Assembly (NCBI GenBank): GCA_016650435.1
Contig: JAENVT010000244.1
Coordinates: 1 to 5,228 of the forward strand
Reading direction: 5' to 3'
DNA from: Ilumatobacteraceae bacterium
GTDB lineage: Bacteria > Actinomycetota > Acidimicrobiia > Acidimicrobiales > Ilumatobacteraceae
Length of the DNA: 5,228 nucleotides
Shown here: positions 1-5,228 of the stretch, one piece after another
How the letters are laid out: every line of letters starts with the position of its first letter
How positions within the stretch are numbered: position 1 is the first letter of the stretch
The notes under the pieces: generated by a model
The model's database searches: none
Seen by the model: the letters and a program-made list of their open reading frames with translations, nothing else
What the model was told of the DNA's origin: nothing
Translations under genes and position numbers: made by a program

Positions 1-54
1 ATGCTCGTCCAAGGAGCACGCGCTGCACCGCGCTCGCGGGCTCGGAGGACCTGA
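1..54 (+). CDS. possible 3' end of an upstream gene (partial)
   Basis: One frame is open from the window edge to a TGA at 52-54 and would encode a short basic tail ending ...SRARRT. If real, it would end two bases before the GTG of the CopD-like gene, and that gene's Shine-Dalgarno site would lie inside it, as in a tight operon. Seventeen codons are too few to recognise a family, and the other two forward frames are also open here, so the call is weak. Confidence 0.18.
   Translation: MLVQGARAAPRSRARRT
44..48 (+). promoter_or_regulatory. ribosome binding site of the CopD-like gene
   Basis: GGAGG lies 8 bases before the GTG at 57. This supports the GTG as the start even though the reading frame stays open upstream to the window edge. 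Confidence 0.6.
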
Positions 55-56
55 GC

Positions 57-512
57 GTGGCGGGCTATTACATAGCTCTCAGCCTGCATCTACTCGGCGC
101 CACGATCTGGGTGGGTGGACACCTCACCCTCGCGCTCACGATCTTGCCGAGAGCCCTCAAGGAGGGCCGCGCCTCGATCGTCAGCGACTTCGAGCAGAGC
201 TTCGAGCGCGTCGGGCTCCCAGCGCTGGCAACACAGACCCTCACCGGCTTGTGGCTTGCCCATCACCTGCTCGGCTCACCTGAACACTGGTTCGGATCGA
301 ATCCGATCGCTCACGTAGTGCAGATCAAGCTCGGATTGCTTGCGCTCACCGGCGCGCTCGCAGTGCACGCCAGACTCCGAGTCATCCCTCGGCTGTCCGA
401 CGAGTCGTTGCCCACCCTTGCGTGGCACATCAGGATCGTCACCGTCGCCGCCATGCTGTTCGTGCTCGCCGGGGCCAGCGTCCGTTTCGGTGGCTACCCC
501 CTGGCCCACTGA
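57..512 (+). CDS. CopD-like four-helix integral membrane protein
   Basis: The 151-residue product is almost entirely hydrophobic, with four likely membrane helices at about residues 5-30, 53-72, 86-105 and 124-146. Helix 1 carries the sequence HLLGATIWVGGHL (His11, Trp18, Gly20-21, His22), typical of the CopD/copper-resistance D superfamily. A His69-His70 pair sits in helix 2 and Lys91 opens helix 3. Such short proteins hold only the CopD domain, without the extra helices of full CopD. The family is linked to copper handling or to heme-type membrane redox proteins, but no substrate can be read from this sequence. The GTG start is chosen because of the GGAGG site 8 bases upstream. The reading frame is intact, in contrast to everything between it and position 2505. 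The carbohydrate genes to the right are probably not functionally related. Confidence 0.8.
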   Translation: MAGYYIALSLHLLGATIWVGGHLTLALTILPRALKEGRASIVSDFEQSFERVGLPALATQTLTGLWLAHHLLGSPEHWFGSNPIAHVVQIKLGLLALTGALAVHARLRVIPRLSDESLPTLAWHIRIVTVAAMLFVLAGASVRFGGYPLAH

Positions 513-531
513 CGGAAGCGGTCACGGGGTC

Positions 532-559
532 CTGCTCGGTGAGTGACGTCGGCGAGCAG
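532..559. terminator. possible stem-loop after the CopD-like gene
   Basis: CTGCTCG (532-538) and CGAGCAG (553-559) form a perfect 7-bp inverted repeat around a 14-base loop, starting 20 bases after the CopD-like stop. There is no T-run after it, so it would be an atypical terminator. Its right arm also lies within the Leu-rich codons at the end of the hydrolase remnant, so it may be accidental. Confidence 0.3.
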
Positions 560-724
560 CAGCATGGCCGTTGCGGTGCACTGCTTCGAGGTCGACCCGA
601 GGTCGAAGGGGGGCGTCGGTCGTGATCGGCGAGCCGGTCTCCAGATCTGCTAGCCCGCAACACTCCGCCCACACGACCTTCCGTCCTCTGCGACCGCTGC
701 GGAGCAACCAGGGACCATCAGCCG
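548..724 (-). pseudogene. N-terminal fragment of a beta-lactamase-type serine hydrolase
   Basis: Read on the minus strand and allowing two frame changes, this stretch gives RLMVPGCSAAVAEDG (from 724), then KVVWAECCGLADLETGSPIT in a second frame, then FDLGSTSKQCTATAMLLLAD (607 down to 548) back in the first frame. Order and spacing match the start of class C beta-lactamase/serine hydrolase proteins (Pfam Beta-lactamase): the VPG...AVA-DG strand, the G-LADLETG-PIT loop, and the catalytic S-x-x-K in GSTSK. The nucleophile serine codon would be 595-593 and the lysine codon 586-584. Family members usually run 350 residues or more. Here only about 60 remain, and everything after LLLAD is gone, with the end of the CopD-like gene only 36 bases further on. 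The far N-terminus is also missing, since the fragment starts where glycosyltransferase homology stops. Clearly non-functional; the family assignment is fairly firm. Confidence 0.72.
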
Positions 725-725
725 G

Positions 726-1297
726 GTCGTCGACCGGATCGACGTACGACTTCGATTGCGTGGGCAGTGCCTTGGCCGGGGTGGATCCGGCCAAAGAACA
801 AGAGATGATTACCATGATTCTGGTGTATTGCGAAGTCGTCGGTGTCGATGCCGTGGTGGATCGTGGCGGAGTAAATGCAGTCGCGGGTGGTCGTCGGCGT
901 CGCTGATCGCCATGTAGGTGGTCGTGGTGTCATCTCGCTCGTAGAACGGGACTGTCCGTGGAGATGGAGAGCCGTGGATCGTCACGACAGGTGTGTCGAC
1001 GAGGTCGCTGTAGTCGAAATCCGTTGTGGATGATGTTGAACTCGTCGGCGCGCACGAACACTGCGGCGATGTTCAGGCACTCGGCCACCTTCGGGTCGAT
1101 CGTTGGTCCTCGGACCACCCACAGGCAGCCGTGTCGTGAAGCCTCGGGGTGGCCAACGAGTAGGACGTGGCGAACAGCGTGGCGGGATGGCCGGCCGCGA
1201 CAGTCGATAGGTGAGCAGTGAGGCGAACAGCTCCCCACGACCCGTAATGACGCGGTGGTGTTCGTCAGGCGATCGGGGCCAACACGGCGTTCCGGAG
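726..1297 (-). pseudogene. N-terminal half of a family-4-type glycosyltransferase (GT-B), decayed
   Basis: The remnant must be read in four frame segments on the minus strand. The first, from about 1297, is RNAVLAPIA, then a TGA at 1265-1267 where relatives have Trp, then RTPPRHYG...GHPATLFAT...CGWSED (to 1106). The second is TIDPKVAECLNIAAVF and ADEFNIIHNGF (1103-1017). The third is FDYSDLVDTPVVTIHG, VPFYER and YMAISDADDHPRL (1018-878). The fourth is YSATIHHGIDTDDFAIH and LLFFGRIHPGQGTAHAIEV (873-748). These are hallmark blocks, in order, of GT4-like transferases that start LAPIAWRTPP-HYG. A few codons also look lost after HNGFD. The C-terminal domain with the acceptor/donor E-x7-E region is absent; hydrolase homology begins instead near 724. 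No good start codon or Shine-Dalgarno site is left. The gene faced away from the second transferase at 1476, so the two probably shared a control region. Confidence 0.78.
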
Positions 1298-1386
1298 CGG
1301 CGTGCCGTGGTGGAGCAGGAATACGCGTGAGGGCAGCGACGTCGGATCTCGAACCGAGCCAGTACGATGACCGCACGTCTCTTGGA

Positions 1387-1398
1387 CGAGGCGCCTCG
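1387..1398. promoter_or_regulatory. perfect 12-bp palindrome, operator candidate
   Basis: CGAGGCGCCTCG equals its own reverse complement. It lies about 80-90 bases before the start of the plus-strand transferase, inside a divergent control region, where a dimeric repressor would be expected to bind. No regulator gene is present in the window to pair with it. Confidence 0.35.
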
Positions 1399-1406
1399 CT
1401 TGGGTT

Positions 1407-1435
1407 GGAGGGCCATTACGGCTCTGTCGCCCTCC
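1407..1435. repeat. 7-bp inverted repeat with 15-base spacer
   Basis: GGAGGGC (1407-1413) and GCCCTCC (1429-1435) are exact reverse complements. They lie 41 bases before the first GTG of the plus-strand transferase pseudogene. The repeat could be a leader hairpin or a spaced operator; it could also arise by chance in GC-rich DNA. Confidence 0.25.
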
Positions 1436-1475
1436 GCAGGCTCGTCGCCTCGACCGAGCCGAACACAGGAGTTCA

Positions 1476-2508
1476 GTGGTGCACACCGCCGTCTCGGTCC
1501 AGCCCGTCGCATCGGGTGAGGACGTCGTTCGATCGTTCGGAATCCTCTCGACGTTCCCGCCGACGTCGTGCGGGATCGCGACCTTTTCTGCTGCGCTGGC
1601 GGCAGGCCTCATCGCTCATGGCGCCTCGGTGGATGTGGTGCGATGCAGTCCGTCGCCCGAGCTGGAGGACGCGTTGGTGCTGGCATGCCTCAACGAGGGA
1701 TCACGGTCCAGCCTCGCGGCTGCGATCGACGTCCTCAACGCCACCGATGTCGCCATCATCCAGCACGAGTACGGTCTCTACGACGGGCCGGACGGCAACT
1801 CGATCTTGACGCTTATGGCTACCGTCGTTGTGCCAATCGTCGTGGTCGCGCACACGGTGGTGAGCGCGCCCACGCCAGGTCAACGGTTCGTGCTCGAAGG
1901 GGTCTGTCACCTGGCGGACGTAGTCGTGGTGATGACCGACACGGCGCGGGCGCGGTTGGTTGCAGGTTTCGCCGTCGGTCCATCGAAGGTGATCGAATGG
2001 GCGATCGACGCGATGGCCGAACTCGATGACTTACGTCCGCCGCCGAACTATGTCGTCGCGGGTGCAACCCACCCGAAGGAACGTGAGAGTTCCGGTGAGG
2101 CGTACCGCGAGATGCTCGTCGATCGGGCGTCGCGGTCGACGTCCGGATCGTGGGTCTCATTCGATGACGCCTTCGGCCGACCTGGTGGTGCTGCCGTACG
2201 ATTCCCAGGATCAGGTGACTTCGGGCGTGCTCGTGGACGCGGTGGCGCCTGGACGACCTGTGGCATCGACGGCGTTCCCGCACGCGGTCGAACTGCTTGC
2301 CAGCGGCGCCGGCATCATCGTTCCCTAGCGCGATCCGGTGGCGCTTGGGGCCGCGATGCGTTCGGCGCTGACCGATCCCGATCTCGCCTCGTCCATGGCC
2401 GCTGAGGCTCGACGCCTGGCGCCGGCGCTGTCGTGGGTCGCGGTCGCGAGCCGATACGGTGAACTCCGGGCTCGGCTCATCGCGGAGCGACCGGGAGTGT
2501 CGTCATGA
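1476..2508 (+). pseudogene. second GT-B glycosyltransferase, broken by deletion, frame change and stop
   Basis: The N-terminal Rossmann half reads well: GILSTFPPTSCGIATFSAAL, then DVAIIQHEYGLYDGPDG, VVVAHTVVSAPTPGQR and VVVMTDTARARL. This is the pattern of GT4-like transferases that travel with GH130 genes. After FAVGPSKV the protein jumps straight to IEWAIDAMAELDDLRPPPNY (junction about 1977-1994). The usual IPHG segment and the G-L-GPGKG strand, some 50 residues, are missing in frame. The first frame is then lost between about 2120 and 2173, and homology resumes in another frame with SADLVVLPYDS, QVTSGVLVDAVAPGRPV and AFPHAVELLASGAGIIVP. That frame meets a TAG at 2326-2328, and similarity (RDPVALGAAMRSALTDPDL...) continues past it to TGA at 2506-2508. 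GTG at 1476 or 1479 could start it; AGGAG at 1467-1471 is better spaced for 1479. Its last stop overlaps the ATG of the next gene, so it was the first gene of that operon. Confidence 0.8.
2493..2497 (+). promoter_or_regulatory. ribosome binding site of the glycosidase-like gene
   Basis: GGGAG lies 7 bases before the ATG at 2505, inside the end of the broken transferase gene. It offers initiation independent of the truncated upstream reading frame. Confidence 0.5.
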
Positions 2509-3548
2509 CGGTGCCGTCCTTCGGTCACGTGTTGTCGATGACTGACGGCATCGGGATCTTCGAGCACGCCGACCATGCCGAACCACGGAGAGGCCACGGC
2601 TACTGCACCGATGACGTGGCCCGCTTGTTGATCGTCGTCGTCCGTGAACCCGAGCGCAGCCAAGCGGTGCGCGAGCTCGGCCGGATCGCGTTTCGGTTCC
2701 TCGCGTCGTCGCAGGGAGCATCGGGCCGCACACGGAACCGACGCACCGTCGGCGGTCGGTGGCAGGGTCGACGCGGGGTCGAGGACTGCTGGGGTCGCAG
2801 CGTGTGGGCGTTCGGCAGCGCTGCCCGCCGTGCGCCGGAGGATGGGATGCGGTCAAGTGGCCTGTCGTACTTCAACCACGGCTTGAAGCAGCGGTCGCCG
2901 CATCGTCGTGCGATGGCTTTCGCGGCGCTTGGCGCCGCAGAGGTGCTGACGGCAGATCTTCGCCATCGTCGAGCCCGTGACTTGCTCGCCGATGCCATCA
3001 CCAGCATCGGCCCGCTGTCGACCGATCACCGCTGGCCCTGGCCCGAACCACGTCTCTCATACGCCAACGCCGCGCTGCCGGAGGCGCTGATCGCTGCCGG
3101 TCATCTTCTCGACCGTCCCGACGTGCTCGAAGACGGACTGATCTTGCTGCGCTGGCTCCTTGACCGCGAAACCGTCGACGGACATTTGTCGCCGACACCG
3201 GTCGGCGGTGCCGGCCCGGACGACCACGCGCCGTTGTTCGATCAGCAACCGATCGAGGTCGCAGCCCTGGCTGATGCGTGCGCCCGTGCGCAGGCAGTGA
3301 CCGGTGACGACGAGTGGCGTCGTGGGGTCGATCTTGCCATCCGGTGGTTCGCGGGTGACAACGACCGGGGAGCGGTGATGTGGGATCGCGAGACCAGTGG
3401 TGGCTATGACGGCCTGACCCCGTCGGGTCCGAACCTCAACCAGGGCGCTGAGTCGACGCTCGCGTTGATCTCGACGATGCAGCACAGCCTGCCGCGAACC
3501 TCGGGCACCGGGTCTCCCGCGGTCGGCCCTGTCTGGTCAGTCGGTTGA
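2505..3548 (+). CDS. glycosidase-like (alpha/alpha-toroid type) protein of GH130/GT4 clusters
   Basis: The 347-residue product is intact. Blocks that recur in homologues next to GT4 and GH130 genes are: EHADHAEPRRGHGYCTDDVA (20-39), RNRRTVGGRW (about 82-91), RSPHRRAMAFAALGAAEVL (about 130-148), WPWPEPRLSYANA (177-189), GHLSPTPVGG (about 226-235), DQQPIEVAALADAC (246-259) and NQGAESTLA (312-320). The alternation of amphipathic helices with conserved Trp, Glu and Asp residues suggests an (alpha/alpha)-barrel, as in mannosidase-like enzymes. Databases often call relatives 'glycosyltransferase' or 'glycosidase', and I cannot name the reaction or catalytic residues. The ATG at 2505 overlaps the preceding TGA as ATGA and has GGGAG 7 bases upstream, pointing to translational coupling with the transferase before that gene broke. 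No signal peptide is seen, so it should be cytoplasmic. The C-terminus (SLPRTSGTGSP...) looks atypical, and the gene ends against a converging GH130 remnant. Confidence 0.75.
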   Translation: MTVPSFGHVLSMTDGIGIFEHADHAEPRRGHGYCTDDVARLLIVVVREPERSQAVRELGRIAFRFLASSQGASGRTRNRRTVGGRWQGRRGVEDCWGRSVWAFGSAARRAPEDGMRSSGLSYFNHGLKQRSPHRRAMAFAALGAAEVLTADLRHRRARDLLADAITSIGPLSTDHRWPWPEPRLSYANAALPEALIAAGHLLDRPDVLEDGLILLRWLLDRETVDGHLSPTPVGGAGPDDHAPLFDQQPIEVAALADACARAQAVTGDDEWRRGVDLAIRWFAGDNDRGAVMWDRETSGGYDGLTPSGPNLNQGAESTLALISTMQHSLPRTSGTGSPAVGPVWSVG

Positions 3549-3950
3549 GCGGCTCCGAGCGGGTTCGTGGCGAGGTCGCGCCGACATCGGCGTTGCCCTA
3601 CGGCGGATGGCCTGTTCGCCGTGGACCACGTTGTCGGAGGAGTAGACGATGTTGGGATGTACCTCTCGCGCTCTTCGACGCCTGGGCTGAGCAGTGGCTC
3701 ACAATGGCTGATGACTCGAACTCGGATCATCGATTTCGAGGAGGGCAGGAAACGTTCAACGGCGGAACGGGCCTACACCGTGAATGATCACGAGCCAGCC
3801 GGCGTCGGTGTCGAGTGAGTCACGCGTCCCGGGCCCGCGGTTCGACCCTGAGCGAGAACCGTGCTCTCGGGCAGTGGACCACCCTGATCCGATGAGCGAG
3901 GAGTTCGGGCCGACCTCTCGTGCTTCCGGAATCGCGGCGGGTCGCTCTGC
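3549..3950 (-). pseudogene. C-terminal remnant of a second GH130 glycosidase
   Basis: This apparent gap codes, on the minus strand and across several frames, for GH130 C-terminal blocks in correct order: PNSSLI (from 3908), an eroded stretch where relatives have QxGNCGSPIET, DTDAGWLVIIHGVGPFRR (3812-3759), a TGA at 3756-3758, TFPALLEIDDPS (3755-3720), RVISHCEPLLSPGVEERERYIP (from about 3718 in a shifted frame), NIVYSSDNVVHG (3653-3618), then GNADVGAT after an in-frame TAG at 3598-3600, and finally LATNPLGA matching a typical FATVPLDELL end. The GWLV-HGVGP and EERExYIPNxVYS signatures belong to the GH130 family but differ from those of the intact gene upstream, so this is a divergent paralogue and not a recent duplicate. 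The N-terminal two thirds, including the EDPR general-acid motif, are missing. Homology left of about 3900 is firmer than from 3905 to 3950. Confidence 0.72.
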
Positions 3951-4081
3951 GGCGGAGGTCATTGGTTCGCGCGCCGATAGTGCGGTCTCATCTCGCCAGT
4001 GTCTGCGTCTACTCGTGCAGCAAATAGAGCCCAAAGACTACTTAGAGGGATCTCGAGTGATCCTTGGGCAGTTTGCGATGG
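3951..4081. other. short spacer without recognised coding sequence
   Basis: No homology is seen in this 130-base spacer between the GH130 remnant and the intact GH130 gene, apart from the hairpin at 4029-4069. It may contain eroded sequence of the remnant's missing N-terminal part. Confidence 0.4.
4029..4069 (-). terminator. terminator-like hairpin after the GH130 gene
   Basis: On the plus strand GCCCAA (4029-4034) pairs with TTGGGC (4064-4069), and directly inside it GGATC (4048-4052) pairs with GATCC (4059-4063) around a 6-base loop. This gives an 11-bp stem with a 13-base bulge on one side. It starts 12 bases after the GH130 stop codon. There is no long T-run, so the terminator role is inferred from position and folding only. 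Confidence 0.38.
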
Positions 4082-5101
4082 CTACCCCCGCCGAGGGCGT
4101 GCCGCTCGGCCGCTCACGACAGCGGCTTGTCCTCCGGCCGCACGGTGGGTTTCGTCGAGTGGATGGCTGTGCAGGTGGTCGAGGAGGTCTTGCAGACTTG
4201 CCGTGGCGAGGCACACGACTGAATCGGCGCCGCCGTAGTACATGTCGAGTGTGTCGCCGTCGTCGCGCAGGATCCAACCGCACGGGAACACGACATCGGA
4301 GACATCACCGGAGCGTTCATACGACGCGTGTGGGCCAAAGATCCATTCGTTGCCACGAATCAGAAGGTGATCGGGGTGGTCGCGATCGAGCAGGGCGAGA
4401 CCGAGCCGATAGACCGATCCCGAGACGGTGGTCTTGACGCCGTGGTAGCAGATCAACCAACCCTCGGGCGTGAGCAGTGGTGGAGGGCCCAAGCCGACCT
4501 TGTTGGCATCCCACCAACCACCTCGACGCGCCGGGAGCAGCACGCGAGGATCACCCCAGTGGCGCAGATCAGGGCTCCATGACAGCCAAATATCCGTACC
4601 AAGACTTGGCGTCGACGGGACGGGACGATGGATGAGTGCCCATCGGCCATCGAACGTCATCGGAAAGATGGCGGCATCCTTGTTCTCCGGTGGCAAGAGG
4701 ACGCCGCGCCGCTCGAAGCTGTGGAAGTCGCGGGTCGTTGCGAGGCAGACCAGCGGTCCTCCGAGCGAATAGCCGGTGTACACGATCATGTATTCATCGC
4801 CGATTTTGATGATTCGCGGGTCCTCGATTCCCCAGTGTTCGGCGAAGCTGTCGAGGTCGGGGTCGAGTCGCCGCTCCGGGTCGATCGTCCAGCTGGTCCG
4901 TCCGTCCGGCGATGTCGCGACGGCCAGATGCGACACACCCGATCGCATCTCGACTCGTACGAGGAGCAGCGTCTCGTCCTCAAATGACGTCGCGCCCGGG
5001 TTGAACACCGCGTTCACCATCTTCGGGAAGTCGATCGCTGACAGGACCGGGTTCGCGGTATGTCGGCAAAACAACTCCCGCGGATCGACGGCCGCGTTCA
5101 T
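4082..5101 (-). CDS. GH130 beta-mannoside phosphorylase or hydrolase
   Basis: The 339-residue protein has the five-bladed beta-propeller signatures of glycoside hydrolase family 130 in order: NAVFNPGA (30-37), LLLVRVE (45-51), GIEDPRI (91-97), YMIVYTGY (104-111), NKDAAIFP (140-147), HRP (158-160), WWDANKVGLGPPPL (196-209), GWLICYHGV (214-222), YRLGLALLD (231-239), DVVFPCGW (269-276) and MYYGGADSVVCLA (287-299). The Asp of EDPR (94) is the expected general acid in this family. Family members phosphorolyse or hydrolyse beta-1,2- or beta-1,4-mannosides; which applies here cannot be told by eye. No signal peptide is seen, so it should act in the cytoplasm on imported or internal mannosides. The ATG at 5101 is preferred. 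A TTG at 5143 would add 14 residues (VALWRAEPDGCPR) not typical of the family. Neither start has a clear Shine-Dalgarno site. The tail after residue about 315 is basic and unconserved-looking. The gene converges on the glycosidase-like gene, with the broken GH130 copy between. Confidence 0.88.
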   Translation of the reverse strand: MNAAVDPRELFCRHTANPVLSAIDFPKMVNAVFNPGATSFEDETLLLVRVEMRSGVSHLAVATSPDGRTSWTIDPERRLDPDLDSFAEHWGIEDPRIIKIGDEYMIVYTGYSLGGPLVCLATTRDFHSFERRGVLLPPENKDAAIFPMTFDGRWALIHRPVPSTPSLGTDIWLSWSPDLRHWGDPRVLLPARRGGWWDANKVGLGPPPLLTPEGWLICYHGVKTTVSGSVYRLGLALLDRDHPDHLLIRGNEWIFGPHASYERSGDVSDVVFPCGWILRDDGDTLDMYYGGADSVVCLATASLQDLLDHLHSHPLDETHRAAGGQAAVVSGRAARPRRG

Positions 5102-5162
5102 TCGAGGACACCCATCGGGCTCTGCACGCCACAACGCGACCAAAACAGAGCACTAGACGTTT

Positions 5163-5181
5163 GGGGATCCGCGTGATCCCC
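5163..5181. promoter_or_regulatory. perfect inverted repeat upstream of GH130, operator candidate
   Basis: GGGGATC (5163-5169) and GATCCCC (5175-5181) are exact reverse complements around CGCGT. The site lies 62-80 bases before the GH130 ATG, a usual place for a sugar-responsive repressor. A hairpin acting as the terminator of a gene beyond the window is the alternative. Confidence 0.4.
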
Positions 5182-5202
5182 GCGATTCGAATGCATACTT
5201 GA

Positions 5203-5228
5203 GTCTGGAATATGACGGACATCCAGAC
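5203..5228. repeat. 7-bp inverted repeat at the window edge
   Basis: GTCTGGA (5203-5209) and TCCAGAC (5222-5228) are exact reverse complements with a 12-base AT-richer spacer. The repeat ends exactly at the window edge, so it may extend further. It is about 100 bases before the GH130 start and could be part of the same control region. Confidence 0.3.

Larger units (their letters stand above)
1298..1475. promoter_or_regulatory. divergent intergenic region between the two glycosyltransferase genes
   Basis: About 180 bases separate the 5' ends of two oppositely oriented transferase pseudogenes. No coding remnant was recognised here. The region contains a perfect 12-bp palindrome (1387-1398), a 7-bp inverted repeat (1407-1435) and two near-copies of CTCGA(A)CCGAGCC (1348-1360 and 1449-1460). 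AGGAG at 1467-1471 is the Shine-Dalgarno site for the plus-strand gene. No convincing -35/-10 pair could be assigned by eye. Confidence 0.45.

Noticed and set aside
571..906. Plus-strand open frame of 111 codons
   Set aside because: It is antisense to the hydrolase and transferase remnants, is low in recognisable motifs, and its length is expected from GC-rich DNA.
1265..1267. TGA read as Trp (code change or recoding), since relatives have Trp here
   Set aside because: TGA ends the intact CopD-like and glycosidase-like genes, and the same remnant also needs several frame changes, so decay is the simpler explanation.
1348..1460. Near-repeat CTCGA(A)CCGAGCC at 1348-1360 and 1449-1460
   Set aside because: It has only two copies differing by one base insertion, made of common GC-rich words. 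It is too weak to call a repeat or operator pair by itself.
548..2400. All frame breaks being sequencing or assembly errors
   Set aside because: The three intact genes show none, and the broken ones also lack whole segments and carry nonsense changes. Single-base errors cannot be fully excluded without reads.
3838..3861. CGGTTC/GAACCG hairpin resembling a tRNA T-loop
   Set aside because: No T-stem, acceptor stem or anticodon arm can be built around it, and it falls within the GH130 remnant.
3784..4437. Plus-strand open frame of 217 codons
   Set aside because: It runs antisense through the end of the intact GH130 gene and the GH130 remnant. Its product is arginine-rich without a recognisable domain.
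5099..5143. TTG start at 5143 for the GH130 gene
   Set aside because: It adds 14 residues atypical of the family and has no Shine-Dalgarno site. The ATG at 5101 gives a normal GH130 N-terminus.
1..5228. Mobile element, integrase, CRISPR array or new defence system
   Set aside because: No transposase, integrase, terminal repeats or regularly spaced repeats were seen on either strand. Deletions account for the disorder.

Overview
The window is high-GC DNA with GTG/ATG starts, Shine-Dalgarno sites and strong third-position GC. This fits an actinobacterium, perhaps of the Acidimicrobiia. That assignment is inference from gene style and neighbourhood, because there is no rRNA or other marker here.

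Layout from left to right: (1) an intact gene for a small CopD-like four-helix membrane protein (57-512, +). (2) A stretch of about 960 bases with no intact gene. It holds remains of two minus-strand genes: a class C beta-lactamase-type serine hydrolase fragment keeping its S-x-x-K motif (about 548-724), joined directly to the N-terminal half of a family-4-type glycosyltransferase (about 726-1297). (3) A divergent control region (about 1298-1475) with a perfect 12-bp palindrome. (4) A second, plus-strand glycosyltransferase pseudogene (1476-2508) with an apparent in-frame internal deletion, a frame change and a premature TAG. (5) An intact toroid-type glycosidase-like gene (2505-3548, +) whose ATG overlaps the pseudogene's last stop by four bases. 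(6) A broken minus-strand GH130 C-terminal remnant (about 3549-3950) filling the apparent gap. (7) An intact minus-strand GH130 beta-mannoside phosphorylase/hydrolase gene (4082-5101) with a terminator-like hairpin after it and inverted repeats before it.

The inferred ancestral locus is a mannoside-type carbohydrate cluster: two divergent glycosyltransferases, a glycosidase-like protein and two tandem GH130 enzymes. Both transferases and one GH130 copy have decayed, while the glycosidase-like gene and one GH130 gene remain open over their whole length. This may be a shift from building a mannoside to only breaking one down, or simply a locus partway through loss. No mobile element, CRISPR array, RNA gene or clearly new system was seen. 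The main discovery is the set of hidden gene remnants and the order of decay.
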